Part shown: in pieces, positions 1 through 11,675 of the stretch
Position numbering within the stretch: position 1 is the first letter of the stretch
Layout: every line of letters begins with the position of its first letter
Origin: Dioszegia crocea
Taxonomy: Eukaryota > Basidiomycota > Tremellomycetes > Tremellales > Bulleribasidiaceae
Assembly: GCA_001600615.1 (NCBI GenBank)
Contig: BCKK01000001.1
Location: 2,857,826 to 2,921,825, forward strand
Length of the DNA: 64,000 bases
Direction of reading: 5' to 3'
The notes under the pieces: model-generated
Told to the model about the DNA's origin: nothing
Database searches by the model: none
The model's input: only the letters and a program-made list of their open reading frames with translations
Program-made: the position numbers and the translations under genes

Positions 1-1756
1 GCATCATCTCCCCAGACACCATCCGTACCGCCTAGTCTAGCCACTGCCCAACTCCATAATATCGCCTCTCGCCAGCGCTCGATCTGCAGGTGTGTCACAA
101 GCCAAGCGAAGTGTACGTCGCCGACCCCTCGCGTGCTTTCCCGGAAACCTCGGCTAGCCGACACGCCTAGGTCGCTGGCGAACATGACCGAGGCCTCGTG
201 TACCATAGATCTTGTCATGGATTTTGGTACATGAGAGAGGTATATTCGAGGTTTGGAGTAAAACCGTTTCGAGAGGATGAAGTTTGCATTTGTCAGTCCA
301 CCCCATTCTCCTGGGTCGGATCTGAGGTCGGGGGAGAGGAAGGGAGAGACAAGAAGGACGTGATTGGGCGCAACGCGGAAGACTGTGCCGAGGAGGGGAT
401 GGTGGAAGTCTGAGGGATTGAGGTCGCGCTGATGGTCAGTGGGCACTAGGTATAGGGCGTGTGAAACTTACAAGGAAGAACATGTCGTCATTGGAAAGAA
501 TACTGTCAGGATCAGCTACTACTAGCCTACAGACCTTGCGGGGGTAAGACTTACAAGTTTTCAGACAAATCCTTCACCCACCCTACCTTAGCCTCAATCT
601 GGAATGAATTGAAGCTGGGCAGTGACTCATCTCTCCACGCCTCCTCCTTCTGCCATTCCCTCACTAGCCGCTGGTCCAAGCGTCCTTGGTCCCACGGCAA
701 GCGGAAGATTTCGGAATGGAAATGCCACTGTACGTCCGTCTGTTTGGCAGAGGTGTCAAGCCATGAGGGCACTTGACCGATTCTCCATTGTGTCCTCTCC
801 TCAGCACTTCCATCCGCCAAGGCTGCATCCTCCTCTGCATCTTCATCATCGTCCCCATCCCCGATATCACTCTCGGTGCCCACTGAGTCCAGCTCAAAGT
901 CTGCCGAAATGACATGGATCCTCCTTAACCCATCGCGCAGAAACAGAGCCGCGGACCGGATTGCCCCTCGTAACTCGCCGTTATCTCGCCAGTGATGCGC
1001 TCCTCCCTCCTGCCTGCCAAGCCCCTCTTTCTCCATACGGATCTCCTTGGCTTCCAGCAGTATCGGAGACGAGGCATTCACGAAGGTGTAGATGACATCA
1101 AGAGTGGGTTCGGGGATGGGCGGCAGTGGTTCGAATGGGAGATTACCGGATACGTACAAGGGTATGAGTAATGTAGAAGGGAAGCGGCGTCTGGGAGCGA
1201 GGAGGTTAAAGACAGGTAGGGTCGGGGGATTGGGGATGAGGACATGGCTCTCGTCGTTTGGTATGCGTGTGACCCCGGTACCGAGCCAGGCGGCGGCGTC
1301 GAGCGCAGGATCGGGATGATCAGGGATGTTGATGATCTCTTCCCCTAACCCGCCAAGGTACGTTGGCGTGAATCTCGAGCGCGCACTGACCCAGTCGGCA
1401 AGAAGGTAGTTGTCGATGAACGTATAGATCAGGCCACTGCTGATGATTATGGCAATAAGGAGGTAGGTTGACCGTCTGGTCTGGCGCCGCTTCGAAAGGA
1501 AATACGCCCAGTCATTACCGCCAGACTCGAGATCTGATCGATCGGAATCTCGACGTGATGATGATGCGAAGGAGGTTGAGCGAGATAGAGGGAGAGGGGT
1601 AAAGGATCGGATATGTTGAGAATGCGCAGCCATAGACCGAAGAAGATCCATAGTCGCGTCGGGAGTTGCGGAGGTGGTAGGGACTGAGTCGGAGAGTGAG
1701 ACTTTCTCTTCGTTGGGAGTTGGCGCAGAGGGAAGAGGGGGGATTGTAATAGACAT
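1..1756 (-). CDS. XPT1: Stealth-family glycosylphosphotransferase, XPT1-like (3' end outside window)
   Basis: Three exons are visible (1756..555, 502..472, 428..1) and the gene runs off the left edge. The protein has a cytosolic N-terminus of about 115 residues, one signal-anchor segment (LLIAIIISSGLIYTFI) and then a lumenal domain, the topology of a Golgi type II transferase. Stealth conserved regions appear in order: CR1 as LDVIYTFVNASSP, CR2 as RDNGELRGAIRSA, CR3 as LSNDDMFFL, split by introns, and a CR4-like stretch with VHEASVMFASDLG. Members transfer sugar-1-phosphate to glycans; cryptococcal Xpt1 is a xylosylphosphotransferase, and that substrate is inferred here only from lineage. The start is the first ATG (1756); the frame is open upstream to a TTG at 1822. 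The intron before exon 3 must use the acceptor at 429, which keeps the frame. Confidence 0.82.
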
Positions 1757-2918
1757 GTCGAATTGTATGGCTAGCCTCCAAGCAGGCTTGGGGCAGGGAG
1801 GGTATATCTGCCAAGCTAGCAACAGAGCTGTTTTCCGAGGATAAAGGACGGTGCTTTGGCCGCTTTAGTTGTGTGGGCCTTATCTTGGCTTCGGGCCCGG
1901 ATTAAGCAGCTGACAGGGGGAAAGAAAGGGGGTATGTGGTTTTAGGTCCAGCCTGTGATGAGTACAGTATTGATTGCATCGACCAGCGAATGCTGTGAGG
2001 GAGTGAGGGGCAGAGTCAGGACGACCGAACAGGTATACTTCGGACCCTCATCTCCTCGCAGTATACCTTATCAGCAACCAGCCAAACTATTCTTTGACCC
2101 AAGCCAAAAAGAGGGCGGTGCCGAATCTGAAACACGCAACTAGTGCTCAAAATAAAGTCTCGGATGTTATTCCATGGGTGACGTACGTGTATATAGGAGG
2201 TCGTGTGACTGGGCCGGAGCAAGTCAAAGGGTGATATCGCTCGATGACAGCGACAGTCGCAGCTGTTGTTGACGCAGCAGAGTTGTGACCCGCTTGCACC
2301 GCTTTTCAAGCCATCGCCTATCGGCGCGCCGAGTTCCGCGCAGCGACTCCGCCCTTGATTCAACCCCCTCAACGTCGCGTTTCACCTTGCGGCCGTATGC
2401 ATGGGTGTGATGGCGGAGTGTATTCGGAGGGTATGTTGGAAGGAATGCGGGATCTCGAAGTTTGGTCCTTGTCCACTTTGGTCGAAATGCTGCCAAAGAT
2501 ATTGTTGACTAGCCAGAAATAGATGGCCTACTGCGGTACCCCGCAATCTATTCGACGCGTCCGTTTGGCGCCGAATATGGCGGAGAGCTTGTCGCAACAT
2601 GGCCAGAGGTGCATCTTACAGTGAAGATACAACGGATAAACAATGTCCATAGATGCCTGCTGAAGATGAAATGAGGATGGGGGAGTGAATGGGATTCGCT
2701 CAGGCGGCAAAATTACGTTCTCAAAAGGGTCAACCAATGACAATTGGGGAAGTTGCGTATTGATGTCAAGCGAGCCGCTGTTCTCAGTCCAGCGCGGTTG
2801 TCTAATGTACCTTAGTGGCTGGAGCTGGCTGAACAGATCTCAAGACATCGGAGATCGCCAGAGCGAAGGGTGGGGGGTATGCAATAGCGATGCGCGTCAT
2901 TAGGTAGTTGCAAGTTGG
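1757..2918. other. Gene-poor interval of about 1.16 kb
   Basis: This is the 5' flank of the Stealth gene and lies beyond the cupin stop codon. Only short frames under 120 codons occur on either strand, with no shared splice phases, domain motifs or tRNA-like cloverleaf that I can recognise. It may hold promoter sequence, long UTRs or an unannotated non-coding RNA. Confidence 0.5.
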
Positions 2919-3485
2919 TTAAACCTGATCTCTTTCCAATACCGGCCCTTCGTCCCCATATATCGGATCCCTCCCAAACCACTCCAAGCCCCGTATTCTC
3001 TCCTCCACATCTTTCTCCAGCATCCCGTCTTCAGCCGTACAATGATCCCACTGCGCCGCGTCTTTCGGATAACACCCCAGCATCATGAACCCGCCTTCAT
3101 CTCTGAGCAGAGCATGGCCTGTACCAGCCGGTATAATCATGAAATCTCCCTTTTCCACTCTCGTCTCCACCTTCTCCGGATTGGTCGGTCCGCCAAATTG
3201 CAGCAAGGCCGCGCCGGAAAGGACCACGAGCAGTTCGTGCGTCGTTGAGTGGAAGTGGGGTTGGGTGTACATAGTGTATGTCCATTGTGGGACTACCACG
3301 CCGATATGCGCCACATGTGACAATATGATAGATGAGGTCAGGGAGGAAGGTGTGAAGGCACGGTGGTATATGTATAGAGGATGGGGAGAGAGGGAGGTAT
3401 TGGGGAATCCGGCGTGTGCTGGGATATGGTGACGTGTGACTTTCAGAGAAGCGAGAGGTGTCAATATGGACGATAAAGATGGCAT
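2919..3485 (-). CDS. YjlB-type cupin domain protein
   Basis: A single-exon protein of 188 residues. The cupin core is clear: motif 1 around residues 92-115 contains QPHFHSTTHELLVVLSG, with the HxH...E metal-ligand pattern, and motif 2 contains GDFMIIPAGTGH. The preceding VVPQW and the later CYPKDAAQWD match the pattern of the bacterial and fungal YjlB cupin group. Proteins of this group are small soluble metal-binding cupins of unknown substrate, so no reaction is assigned. The start is the only well-placed ATG. The gene is divergent from the CFEM gene across about 460 bp. Confidence 0.8.
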   Translation of the reverse strand: MPSLSSILTPLASLKVTRHHIPAHAGFPNTSLSPHPLYIYHRAFTPSSLTSSIILSHVAHIGVVVPQWTYTMYTQPHFHSTTHELLVVLSGAALLQFGGPTNPEKVETRVEKGDFMIIPAGTGHALLRDEGGFMMLGCYPKDAAQWDHCTAEDGMLEKDVEERIRGLEWFGRDPIYGDEGPVLERDQV

Positions 3486-3947
3486 AGTTTGCGAGCCGGG
3501 TCTGTCTGTCAGTTGCGCTGAAAGGAGATGATCGCGGGCTCAAACTTTGCAAAGACGCAGCAGGATCGAAGGCCTGGGTGTGATCTCGGCAGATTTCCGC
3601 CTCCACATTCCTCGTCTCGTAATCTCAGGGTTCAAAACCACGTGGCGATCGCCCCAGTCGAGAACAAAAGGCTCTTTCGTGTCTTTCGCCTTTTGAACAA
3701 TAAGATCCCCCCAGCCTTTCTGCAGTGGACTTCCCCCTCTGTTCTGGCTGGCCAAGGAAGTATGTCGAGGCCCAAAGAGGTAGTATTCGAGCATGAAGCA
3801 GGAGCCTTTGGAGGAGCGAAATGGAGAGTCTTTTGTTGGTACTCGACCAAGAGCTCTGGCAATTCTGCAGATCGTTCTCTGTTCTACTAATCTCTCTTGA
3901 CTTCATATCTTCATCTCTATCGCATCCGAGCTTCAACAATCGCAAAG
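3486..3947. promoter_or_regulatory. Shared upstream region of cupin (-) and CFEM (+) genes
   Basis: A divergent intergenic region of about 460 bp between two start codons. It is pyrimidine-rich just before the CFEM start. No specific factor site is claimed. Confidence 0.4.
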
Positions 3948-5179
3948 ATGGCACCTCAGCTCTCACCACTAGCTCAAGTCGAACACTTCCGACGTCAAGG
4001 CCCATCCGCAACTTCAGCCGTAACCTCGCCTTCGGCCTCTGCGGGCGGTCCTGCTCCAGTCCCGACAGCTCCCTCAGGCTCTCTGGAGTGCGGCATGGCA
4101 TGGTAAGTCCTCTTTCCTCTACCTGGAGTCTCAATTGCTGATAAACCAGTATTCGCCTGGGCGATACTTCAGATTGCAACACCGATCAATCTCAAGCGTG
4201 TCTTTGTAAATCAGGTCGATACATCGCTTCAGTCAATGTAAGTTTTGCCCCTCACGACCGATATACGCGAGGAACTCTACTGATAGCTAGACCTGCCTGA
4301 CCAGTCGGTGTACACCCGCCGATGCGCAAACTGGCGCTGAGTATTCATATGGCGCTTGTCTCTTCCTCGTACGTGACCTTCTCCAATCCGTGCCTTCTTG
4401 CGCTGATCATCAGGGTGTGAACGTCTCAACTATCGCAGTTCCGGAACCTACAAAGGGCATCGATATCACCACTGCTCCCCAAGTGTACAATCGAGCATTC
4501 TTCAATGTACAGGCAGTCGTAAGTCATGGCCCACCCTGTATATCAATAGCCGGATGACGTACTGATATTCCAGATGTCGTCCATTTGCTCAGCCCTCCTC
4601 CTCCTCGCCCTCATCCTCGGCTTCTTCTCCTGCCGCGCCCGAGCCCGCCTAGACACCCAAACCCAACAAGGCTCATGGGTTAACATGGGCACGACCGCCT
4701 CGCGTTCCCAAGCCGCAAACGGCGGCAAGTCCTTTGGCGGCGTATCGCGCGGATTCGACCCCACTGCCACCTTCGCCTCGGCCTCTTACCCCCAACCAGC
4801 CAAGCGAGCGACGGGCATGGGCATGGAGCGCAGTAGGGGGTTCACGAACCGTTTGACGCTGGACGAGGAGGAGTGGGAGATGGGAGATACGTTACCTCGC
4901 GCAGGTCCCAGATCGCCCGGTTTCCGATCGTCAGGCCGAGGAATGGGGAGAGTTAAGGAAGGCTCGCCGTCCGGATCAGGTCATGGGTCCGCAAGCTCAT
5001 TCGTCTCTTCCGGCGGGAAAGAGGATATGGATCTCAAGGCGAAGGATGGCGAGATCTCACCTATGACTTTCACGACGACTGGGAGGAGCAGGGCGAATAG
5101 CGATGTGGAGCTCGAGGGGAGCACGATACATCTTGCAACTCTCTCAAGGGGGAATGGAGGTTATGGTCGGGCGATCTAG
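3948..5179 (+). CDS. CFEM-domain single-pass membrane protein
   Basis: Five exons (3948..4102, 4150..4237, 4291..4368, 4414..4518, 4574..5179) encode 343 residues. Residues of about 47-105 carry eight cysteines in a CFEM-like arrangement: LECGMAC, then SDC, then CLC, then NTC, SRC and YGAC. CFEM domains bind haem or act as adhesive or receptor modules at the fungal surface. One strong membrane segment (ALLLLALILGFFS) follows, ending in an Arg-rich stop-transfer and a Ser/Gly-rich tail of about 170 residues that is presumably cytosolic. Oddly, no cleavable signal peptide is seen before the CFEM domain; the first ATG in frame is used. Either the protein inserts by its membrane segment with an exported N-terminus, or an upstream exon is missing from this model. 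Confidence 0.75.
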
Positions 5180-5414
5180 GACGGGTGACCAGTGGCGTAT
5201 GCAAGAGTGTCGGTGTCGTGTCGAATATATTTGAGCTGTATCTTTCTCCTCTTTGGTAATAGGTCATGTCCATATGCAAATTACATATCTAGTCCTGTCG
5301 AGGGGTCAAAACAAGAGATACGCGGGAGCGATAGATCAAGCAGCCCAGACCATCCTTCAATACCCTGTGAGTGTCTCAGCAGTCTGGGATCCGTACGCCT
5401 GTGCATGTCCCTCC

Positions 5415-6478
5415 CTATTCTGCAGCAGCAATCCCCGTCCGCATCTCCTCCCGCATCTTCGTTACCTCCGCTCCTAATTCTTCCTCCTTCGCCCATCGCT
5501 TCTTCATGATCGCCCGAACAGTGTTGCCCTGTCAGAGTCAGCACGTGAACCACACCATACACATCAGGCACTACTTTGACACCATCAGAACAGAAGGAAA
5601 CTTACTCCATTATCATGCGTCTTTCCTCTCCACCTGTACCCCTTATGGTACTTCATCAACGCCTTCATCTTCTGCTCCTTCATATTGGCAATGATGAAGT
5701 TGTCCTCGATCCACTTCTTCCGCTCGTCACCCAGCGCCACACCCTCAGCATTCTTCAACCCCTGCGCCTCCAGCTCCTCCACATCATCAGGATAGTGGAA
5801 GGGTTCAGACAACCCGACGACAGCGCGTTTATACGACTTTGTCGATCCGACCTGGGGCATAAGCGTACCGCCACGCATGCGCTTGATTGGCGCGAAGTAG
5901 TTGTCGGTACGGATGAACGTGGGGGATAGAGAGTAGAGGGTAGAGAGGTAAGATCGGAGATCGGTTTTAGTCATGCTGTGGGGGATTCGGAAAGTGGCAG
6001 TGTGGGGATCGTATGGGGTATCGGGAGGGGTATGATTCCGCATGAGACGAATTTGGATATTGGGGAGGTAGATCCGTTGAGCGACGATGCCTGACGATCC
6101 CTCTGACCCTGGGACCGCCTCTACACCAGCCTCGCCCTCTGCCACCTCGGGCTCAGCGATAAAGTCCGCCTTGGATGCCTTCACTCCCCTTACTCGACTT
6201 CTCCATAACACCTGCTTGTCCCAGAATACCTTCCGCCCACTTGACTCGTCGCCTTTGTACTGTCCCCTCGCTCTCAGCGATTGGAACTCGGCCTCGAGTC
6301 GTGGTGGCAGGGTCCGGGGAGCTTTCGCAGCGATGGGTTTGCCGGATGGATTGGCATTTTGAGCAGCTTGCTCTTTGCGCTTCCGGACTGCGAGGGGGGC
6401 TGTGAGAGCTATTGAGGAGGGAGTTGATGGCCCTGCGTGTGATACAGTGGAGAGAGCTCTGCGTATGAGGTAGGACAT
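5415..6478 (-). CDS. MRP20: Mitochondrial large-subunit ribosomal protein uL23m
   Basis: Two exons (6478..5606, 5528..5415) give 328 residues. The N-terminus (MSYLIRRALSTVSHAG) is basic and Ser/Ala-rich like a mitochondrial presequence. The uL23 core reads IYLPNIQIRLMRNHTPP, then ATFRIPHSMTKTDLRSYLST, as in yeast Mrp20 and human MRPL23. The second exon supplies a helical, charged C-terminus ending GIAAAE. uL23m sits at the exit tunnel of the mitoribosome and contacts the insertion machinery. The gene is divergent from BIR1. Confidence 0.88.
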
Positions 6479-6795
6479 TCTGCTCTAGGTGTAGATGGAT
6501 GTCAATTGCATGCACCGAAATTGACTTTTGGAAGGCAGAGTGGAGGGCGGAACCAAATTTAGAGGGAAACTTGTTCGACCCCCTACTTTACGACGCGCCT
6601 TGCTTGTTTTGCTCGCCCTCAAGAGGGTATCCTCAACCATCCATCTCATCCCCATAGACAGCCTTGCAGCCAAAGATACGCTTCATCACCTAGCTATCCG
6701 GCTCTAAACCACGATTTACACAGCACCGCTCGTTTGGATCACCCGGATCCATCGAGCCGTTCTCCCAGCCCACTCGCGTCAACAACTCGCCCAGC
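6479..6795. promoter_or_regulatory. Bidirectional promoter region uL23m / BIR1
   Basis: A spacer of 317 bp between the divergent start codons of uL23m (-) and BIR1 (+). No gene is seen in it. A TATA-like element is not obvious. Confidence 0.45.
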
Positions 6796-8928
6796 ATGGA
6801 ATCCCTCACCGCTCGTATCGCGTCCTTCAAACCTCCAGCCCGCCGCACTAAATCATCCAAGCCAACATGGCAGATCTCACCTTCCACCCATCCGAAAATC
6901 ACTCCCGAGAACCTGGCAGAAGCAGGCTTCTTCTTCAACCCATCAGTGGAAGAGCCAGACAACTGTCAATGTTTCTCGTGCGGCTTGCAACTGGGCGGAT
7001 GGGACGAAGATGATGATCCATTCGTTGAGCAGTGTAAGCGCTTCGATTGTGCATGGGGGGAGATGGTTTGTGCGCCCAGAATAGCAAGGGATCGTGATGA
7101 GATCATGTGAGTTTTGGGCTTGTTTGGTTCGGGGGCCACTGCGAGACACCTCAGTTGTAGAAATGGGACGGCCGATCTGCTTCATATGGCTTGCGCGGGC
7201 GGTGTTGTGCTGACATGCGTAGAATGACGGTGTCTGATGAATCGTTGCTTCCCAGCTCCAGCGCGTCGACCCAAACACGCATAAAAACCTTTCACAGTCA
7301 ATCAGGCGAGACATTCTGGCCCCACAAGCCCAAGAAGAGCTGGAAGCCATCAATAGAAAATGTAAGTCGGATGTGATGCCTAAGAAGGCTCGTACGACCC
7401 ACTGCTGACTAAGTCAGGTAGCGGCAGCCGGCTTCGTCTATCAAGAATCACCCGACTATGCCATGTGCCCATACTGCCAATACACCATCGGTGACTGGGA
7501 AGCTGGAGATGACCCTATGTCAGTCTAACCGGGCCTATCGATATCTGTTTTAGAGCTGACCAATATAGGTCAATACATCAAACTAGAAAGCCCAACTGCC
7601 CCTTTTTCACCATTACCCTTGAAACCGCTCCTGTGCCGAAAGCATCAACGAAGTCGGCCCCCAAACCACGAGCCACCCGGGGTAAACGCACGACAACAGC
7701 TGTACCGCCAAGCGTAGCAGAGTCGGTCGTAGAGGACGATGAAGAAGTCTTGGACTTTGAGATCGAGCCAGTCAAGAAGGGCCGGAAGGCACGTGCGACT
7801 GTTGCGAAGTCGGTATCGACGGCCAAGGGGCGGGGGAAGAAGGTAGCGGAGAGCGAGGTCGCTGAGTCCGTCATGGAGGAGGATGAACCGGAGGCTGAGA
7901 CACAGTCGGTCGTCGCTGCAGAGGTCGAGAAGCCCAAGCGGAGAGGGAGACCGGCGAAGAAGGCGGAATCGGCGCCGGAGCCAGAGGTACCTGCTGTTCT
8001 TGAGGATGTGCAGGAGGTACCTGAGCCACCGAAGAAGGAACGGAAACCTCGAGCTACGAAAGCTAGCAAGAAAGCCGACGCGGAGGCGCAAGCAGAAGCT
8101 GAGGCGGAAATGGAAATGGTGGTTGAGCCGGAAGTTGAGGCAGAAGTGACGCCGGTCGTCCAGGAGCCAACGCCATTGTCGAAGCCTAGTAAATCGAGTA
8201 AATCACGGGCATCGAAAGCGACCAAAGCACCAGTCGCGGTTATCGCACCACCTATACCCGAGGTTGCACCCATGTCGAAACCCGCACACAGTGTTCCTCC
8301 TTCCCCTGCCGTGCCTTCCAAACCATCTCGACCAATAAAATCCATCCGGGCAGCCAAACTCGAAAAATCTCTTGCTGCCTCGGCATCAGCATCAGCATCA
8401 GCATCAGCTCCTACGTCCTCTTCCACCTCATTCCGCCCTCTTCCACCGTCCAAGCCTACCTCGGGCAAATCTAGTAAACCCACATCAGCCTCGCAATCGA
8501 ACTCCAAGCCACTCCCACCGACACCGAAGGAAACTTCCGCTCCCCGCTCACAGCCGCTTAATCATCTTGCACAGTACGCCAATATCCCACCAACCTCCCC
8601 CCTAGTTGACGATCGGGAGACATCCCGAGAACGTCTCGATGCAGCCTTGGACCAGGCGGCCAAATCTGCACGGCAGGTCATTGTCGATTTCGCGTCTTCT
8701 CGACCGGGGGACGTGAATATGCAAGATCAGGCACGAGATGAGGAAGAGGGATGGATGAAAGAACTGTTGACGGAGGAAGAGCGCAAAATGACTGTTGAAC
8801 AGTTGATTAAGCGGCAATTGGAAAGGCGGGCAAAGGCTATGGAGGAGGAAGGAGAAGAGATGATTAGGAAGTGGAAGGACGAGGCGATGGTGGTAAGGGG
8901 CCAGATCAAGGCGGCTCTGCGCCCATGA
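6796..8928 (+). CDS. BIR1: BIR1/survivin-type inhibitor-of-apoptosis repeat protein
   Basis: Four exons (6796..7106, 7223..7361, 7418..7518, 7569..8928) give 636 residues. Two BIR modules sit at the N-terminus. The first spans about residues 8-95 and contains CFSCGLQLGGWDEDDDP. The second spans about 120-185 and contains ETFWPHK, CPYCQYTIGDWEAGDDP and then HQTRKPNCPFF. A long low-complexity tail of acidic, Lys/Arg and AT-hook-like segments (RRGRPAKK) ends in a charged helix (LLTEEERKMTVEQLIKRQLE). Bir1 is the survivin subunit of the chromosomal passenger complex, bringing Aurora and INCENP to phospho-histone H3 at centromeres; that role is inferred from the double-BIR architecture. The His zinc ligand of the first BIR appears to be Gln. 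A GCATCA repeat lies in the tail. Confidence 0.85.
8383..8407 (+). repeat. GCATCA hexanucleotide microsatellite in BIR1
   Basis: Four tandem copies of GCATCA plus one extra base encode an alternating Ala-Ser run in the disordered BIR1 tail. The repeat is in frame, so length changes would add or remove dipeptides. Confidence 0.9.
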
Positions 8929-9319
8929 GACCTAGCGCGGGGGTGAGGGCGGGGAAGTGGTCGGAATTTAGAAGGGGGGAGGGGCTTTGCCAAGCTTGGC
9001 TAATTCTGGACATTATGACTTTGGTATCTTCTTCATCTATTCCATTTTGGTAGCCTTTCGTTGTCCTTCGCATAATGACATTTTCGTGTACCATACACGG
9101 ACCTGCTGAGTCTTCGGCATGCGCAAGGGCTTGACACTCATGCAGGTCTGCAATCCACCTGCGACGTGTTTTGGTAAATCAAGATGCACTATGCGTTACA
9201 TGCAGATGCTGGCCATTAAGCCCACCCCAAATCCCGGGAAACTGCCATTCCCCCAACCCCACCAAACACCTTCGTACAGGCTGACTGCTCCCCCTTGCGC
9301 ACCTATACAAGAAGCCGAC
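8929..9319. other. Convergent 3' intergenic region
   Basis: This lies between the BIR1 stop and the stop of the Mg2+ transporter gene on the opposite strand. It presumably holds two 3' UTRs; no gene or structured element was recognised. Confidence 0.5.
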
Positions 9320-11264
9320 TCATCTCTCAATCCCCGCGCCGACTTTCTTGCCGACCAGACTCCGTCCCTCGCCCGCCTGTCCTGTCGCCCCAGCAGGTCC
9401 CGGTCCAGCGACATACGATCCCACCTTCCTCCCTTCGTCCTCTTCATCGCTCTCCAGATCGTCGAGCGGTACGCCCTCCTCTTGTCGCTCGTCGTCCTCA
9501 AATGCTGAAAAGAGGGTAGAGTTTTGCGCGCGATATATGCTCGATCGGCGCCCGTGGCCCTGGCGTGCTGTTCCATCTGCGGCATAGGTAGGTACCGGAC
9601 CGTAGTTCCATACCGTACCTGGTCCGCGGTCTGTCGAAATCCGGCCTGACATTGACATTCGGGGGTCTAAGAGTCAGTCAAAAGATCTCGGCAGGGATGT
9701 AATCACTCACTCATTAGGCCTGCTTCTAGACTTGTGGCGTGATGGGGTGCGTCGGCTTGTCTGGAGATATTGAGGAGGTAAACACCCATGAAAATGACCA
9801 AGAAGCCGCAAATGAGCGATATCGTGTTGGCGGCCGAGGTGGTGTTGAAACCCTGGAAGAGGATGGCGGAGGCGATGATGGTGGCGGTAGTGAAGAAGAC
9901 GTAGTAAATTGGGTTGACGCTATTAGATGAGCATTATCCATGATGCGGGAAAAGGGCTACTCACACATTGGTGGAAAATGTGTCCAGAGCCTTGTTGAAA
10001 TAGTTCTAACCGGCATCAGTGAACTGCGCGTATCGAGAAACGGTGAAGCTCACCATCTGCACCAGGATGCACCCCACAACTACAACCGCAAACACATACG
10101 TCGAAATATGTGTCAATTGGTTGTTCCCAGCGAGAGTAAGCTTGAGAGCGACGCCGAAACCCTGAAGACGTCAGCTCGCATTCCACCTCAGCCCTAAACA
10201 GCCCCCTACTGGGATTTCGCACTGACCTTAATAGCCATGACCGACACACTGCCGGCCAAAGAGCATATCGTAAGGTACACCATGGGGTTCTTGGTGCCGT
10301 GAGTGGGCGCAACCCGGTAGATCATGTATGCGCAGACCACACCGCAGAATGTGAGGTAGATCAGGAAGGCTGTGATGCATCAGCAGTCATTCTTGAGCCA
10401 GGCTCAGGTACTCACGGAGCTTGGCGGCATAGGCTAGGATCTCATCCACCGTTTCGACCTCTTTATCTGATGGAGCGTGCAGTACGATAATGACCGATCC
10501 TATCTACGAACAAGTAAGCTCATCAAATTGACTGCCAGGGACTTGGAGCAAAGAATCAGCTCACTATGCAGCTAGCACATCCGCAGACACCTAATCTGCC
10601 CAGCTTTTCATCCAGGATGAAACTCGCAAGGATGGCGCCAATGATCACACTCATGGCTCCAAGAGGAGTTACAAGAATTGCAGGGGCAAATGTATAGGCT
10701 GCAAAGTTGGCAACTGCCTCTGTCAGCTTCTGGACTTTTGAACGGTCCTCGTGTTGGTAGCTCACCCTCGCCGACAATCACTGATGGGGATTAGCTCAAT
10801 TCTTGCTTCTTGTATCTGCTTCGTGCTTAATGCGATAAATGACTCACTTGTCACCATTCCAGCCCACCATATTGGATTTTGCAGATATAGCAGATCATCA
10901 GCTAATATGATCAGCTACAGAAATCGCTCCTATCCAGCAGGCTCGACTTACATGCATTTTTTGGCTGGTTTTGCCGTTGATGTGAGTGAGAAGCATCTCT
11001 ACTGCGCGAAGCGGCATCTATGAGACCCTGCAACCGGGTCAGCTGCGCCCTTCCGAGCCTGTTAGATTGCTTGAGTCCTTCTCTCCGCTGATAGCTTCGT
11101 TGTGCCGGCTAGAGCTATACGAACCTTTTTCGTAATGATGAAACTCGACCTGCACACGACGATCAGCTACACCTCTACACCTCATCACCGCTGCAACGGA
11201 CTCACCCGATGAGAAATGTCCCCAATAACGCCAGCGTTAGGCCAATATACTTATCCTCTACCAT
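9320..11264 (-). CDS. NIPA-type magnesium transporter
   Basis: Twelve exons (11264..11206, 11149..11125, 11027..10952, 10901..10848, 10780..10766, 10713..10565, 10503..10416, 10369..10227, 10161..10054, 10005..9965, 9919..9711, 9666..9320) join in phase to 437 residues. The family signature is strong: [81 protein letters not shown] and [15 protein letters not shown]. About nine membrane helices are expected. A soluble acidic tail of about 130 residues follows. NIPA proteins move Mg2+ across plasma or endosomal membranes. The tiny 15-nt fifth exon (MIVGE) is required by homology. Acceptor choice at exon 6 was decided by the conserved GEVANFAAY. Confidence 0.85.
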
Positions 11265-11675
11265 CCTGTATACACGATATACCCTCCTATTAATAAGTTT
11301 AGAGTAAATTGTCAGATGTTATTGCCTTGTGTGGACGCGCTCATCGTGCGCGGTTCGGAGAAAACGCGGGGTAAACTCAGGGGCAAGTGCCACGTGTTGG
11401 CTGAAAGTGGCGCCAGAGCCTATGTAGAAGGGGTCTGCCGCCACCGTGTATGGCCAGTAATAGGAACGCTCGCATGAGCATCGTTGTCTGTTAAAGTTAC
11501 GAATCTTCTGAGAGTTGGTATGGAACGTGCTGTCGTACGACATTCAGTAGGTCAAATGACGAGGATTCATCACACGGCGTATCGTCATTTGCCACTCAGC
11601 GCTCCCTGGCTTATGTTCGCCCTTCGTACACTCAAGATCGTTTAGCGCGAGCTCTCAAGTATTCCGTGCCTACAG
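11265..11675. promoter_or_regulatory. Upstream region of the Mg2+ transporter
   Basis: About 410 bp between the transporter start codon and the stop of the next minus-strand gene. No ORF with supporting features was found. Confidence 0.4.

Noticed and set aside
2016..2496. Overlapping minus-strand frames as a possible gene
   Set aside because: They begin with non-ATG codons or lack splice partners, have odd composition and no recognisable motif.
8383..8407. Tandem GCATCA copies considered as a CRISPR-like array
   Set aside because: No spacers, in frame inside BIR1; a simple microsatellite.
7578..8507. 309-codon antisense ORF over the BIR1 tail
   Set aside because: Low-complexity Ser/Ala/Asp product opposite the repetitive BIR1 tail, whose frame is fixed by upstream BIR exons.
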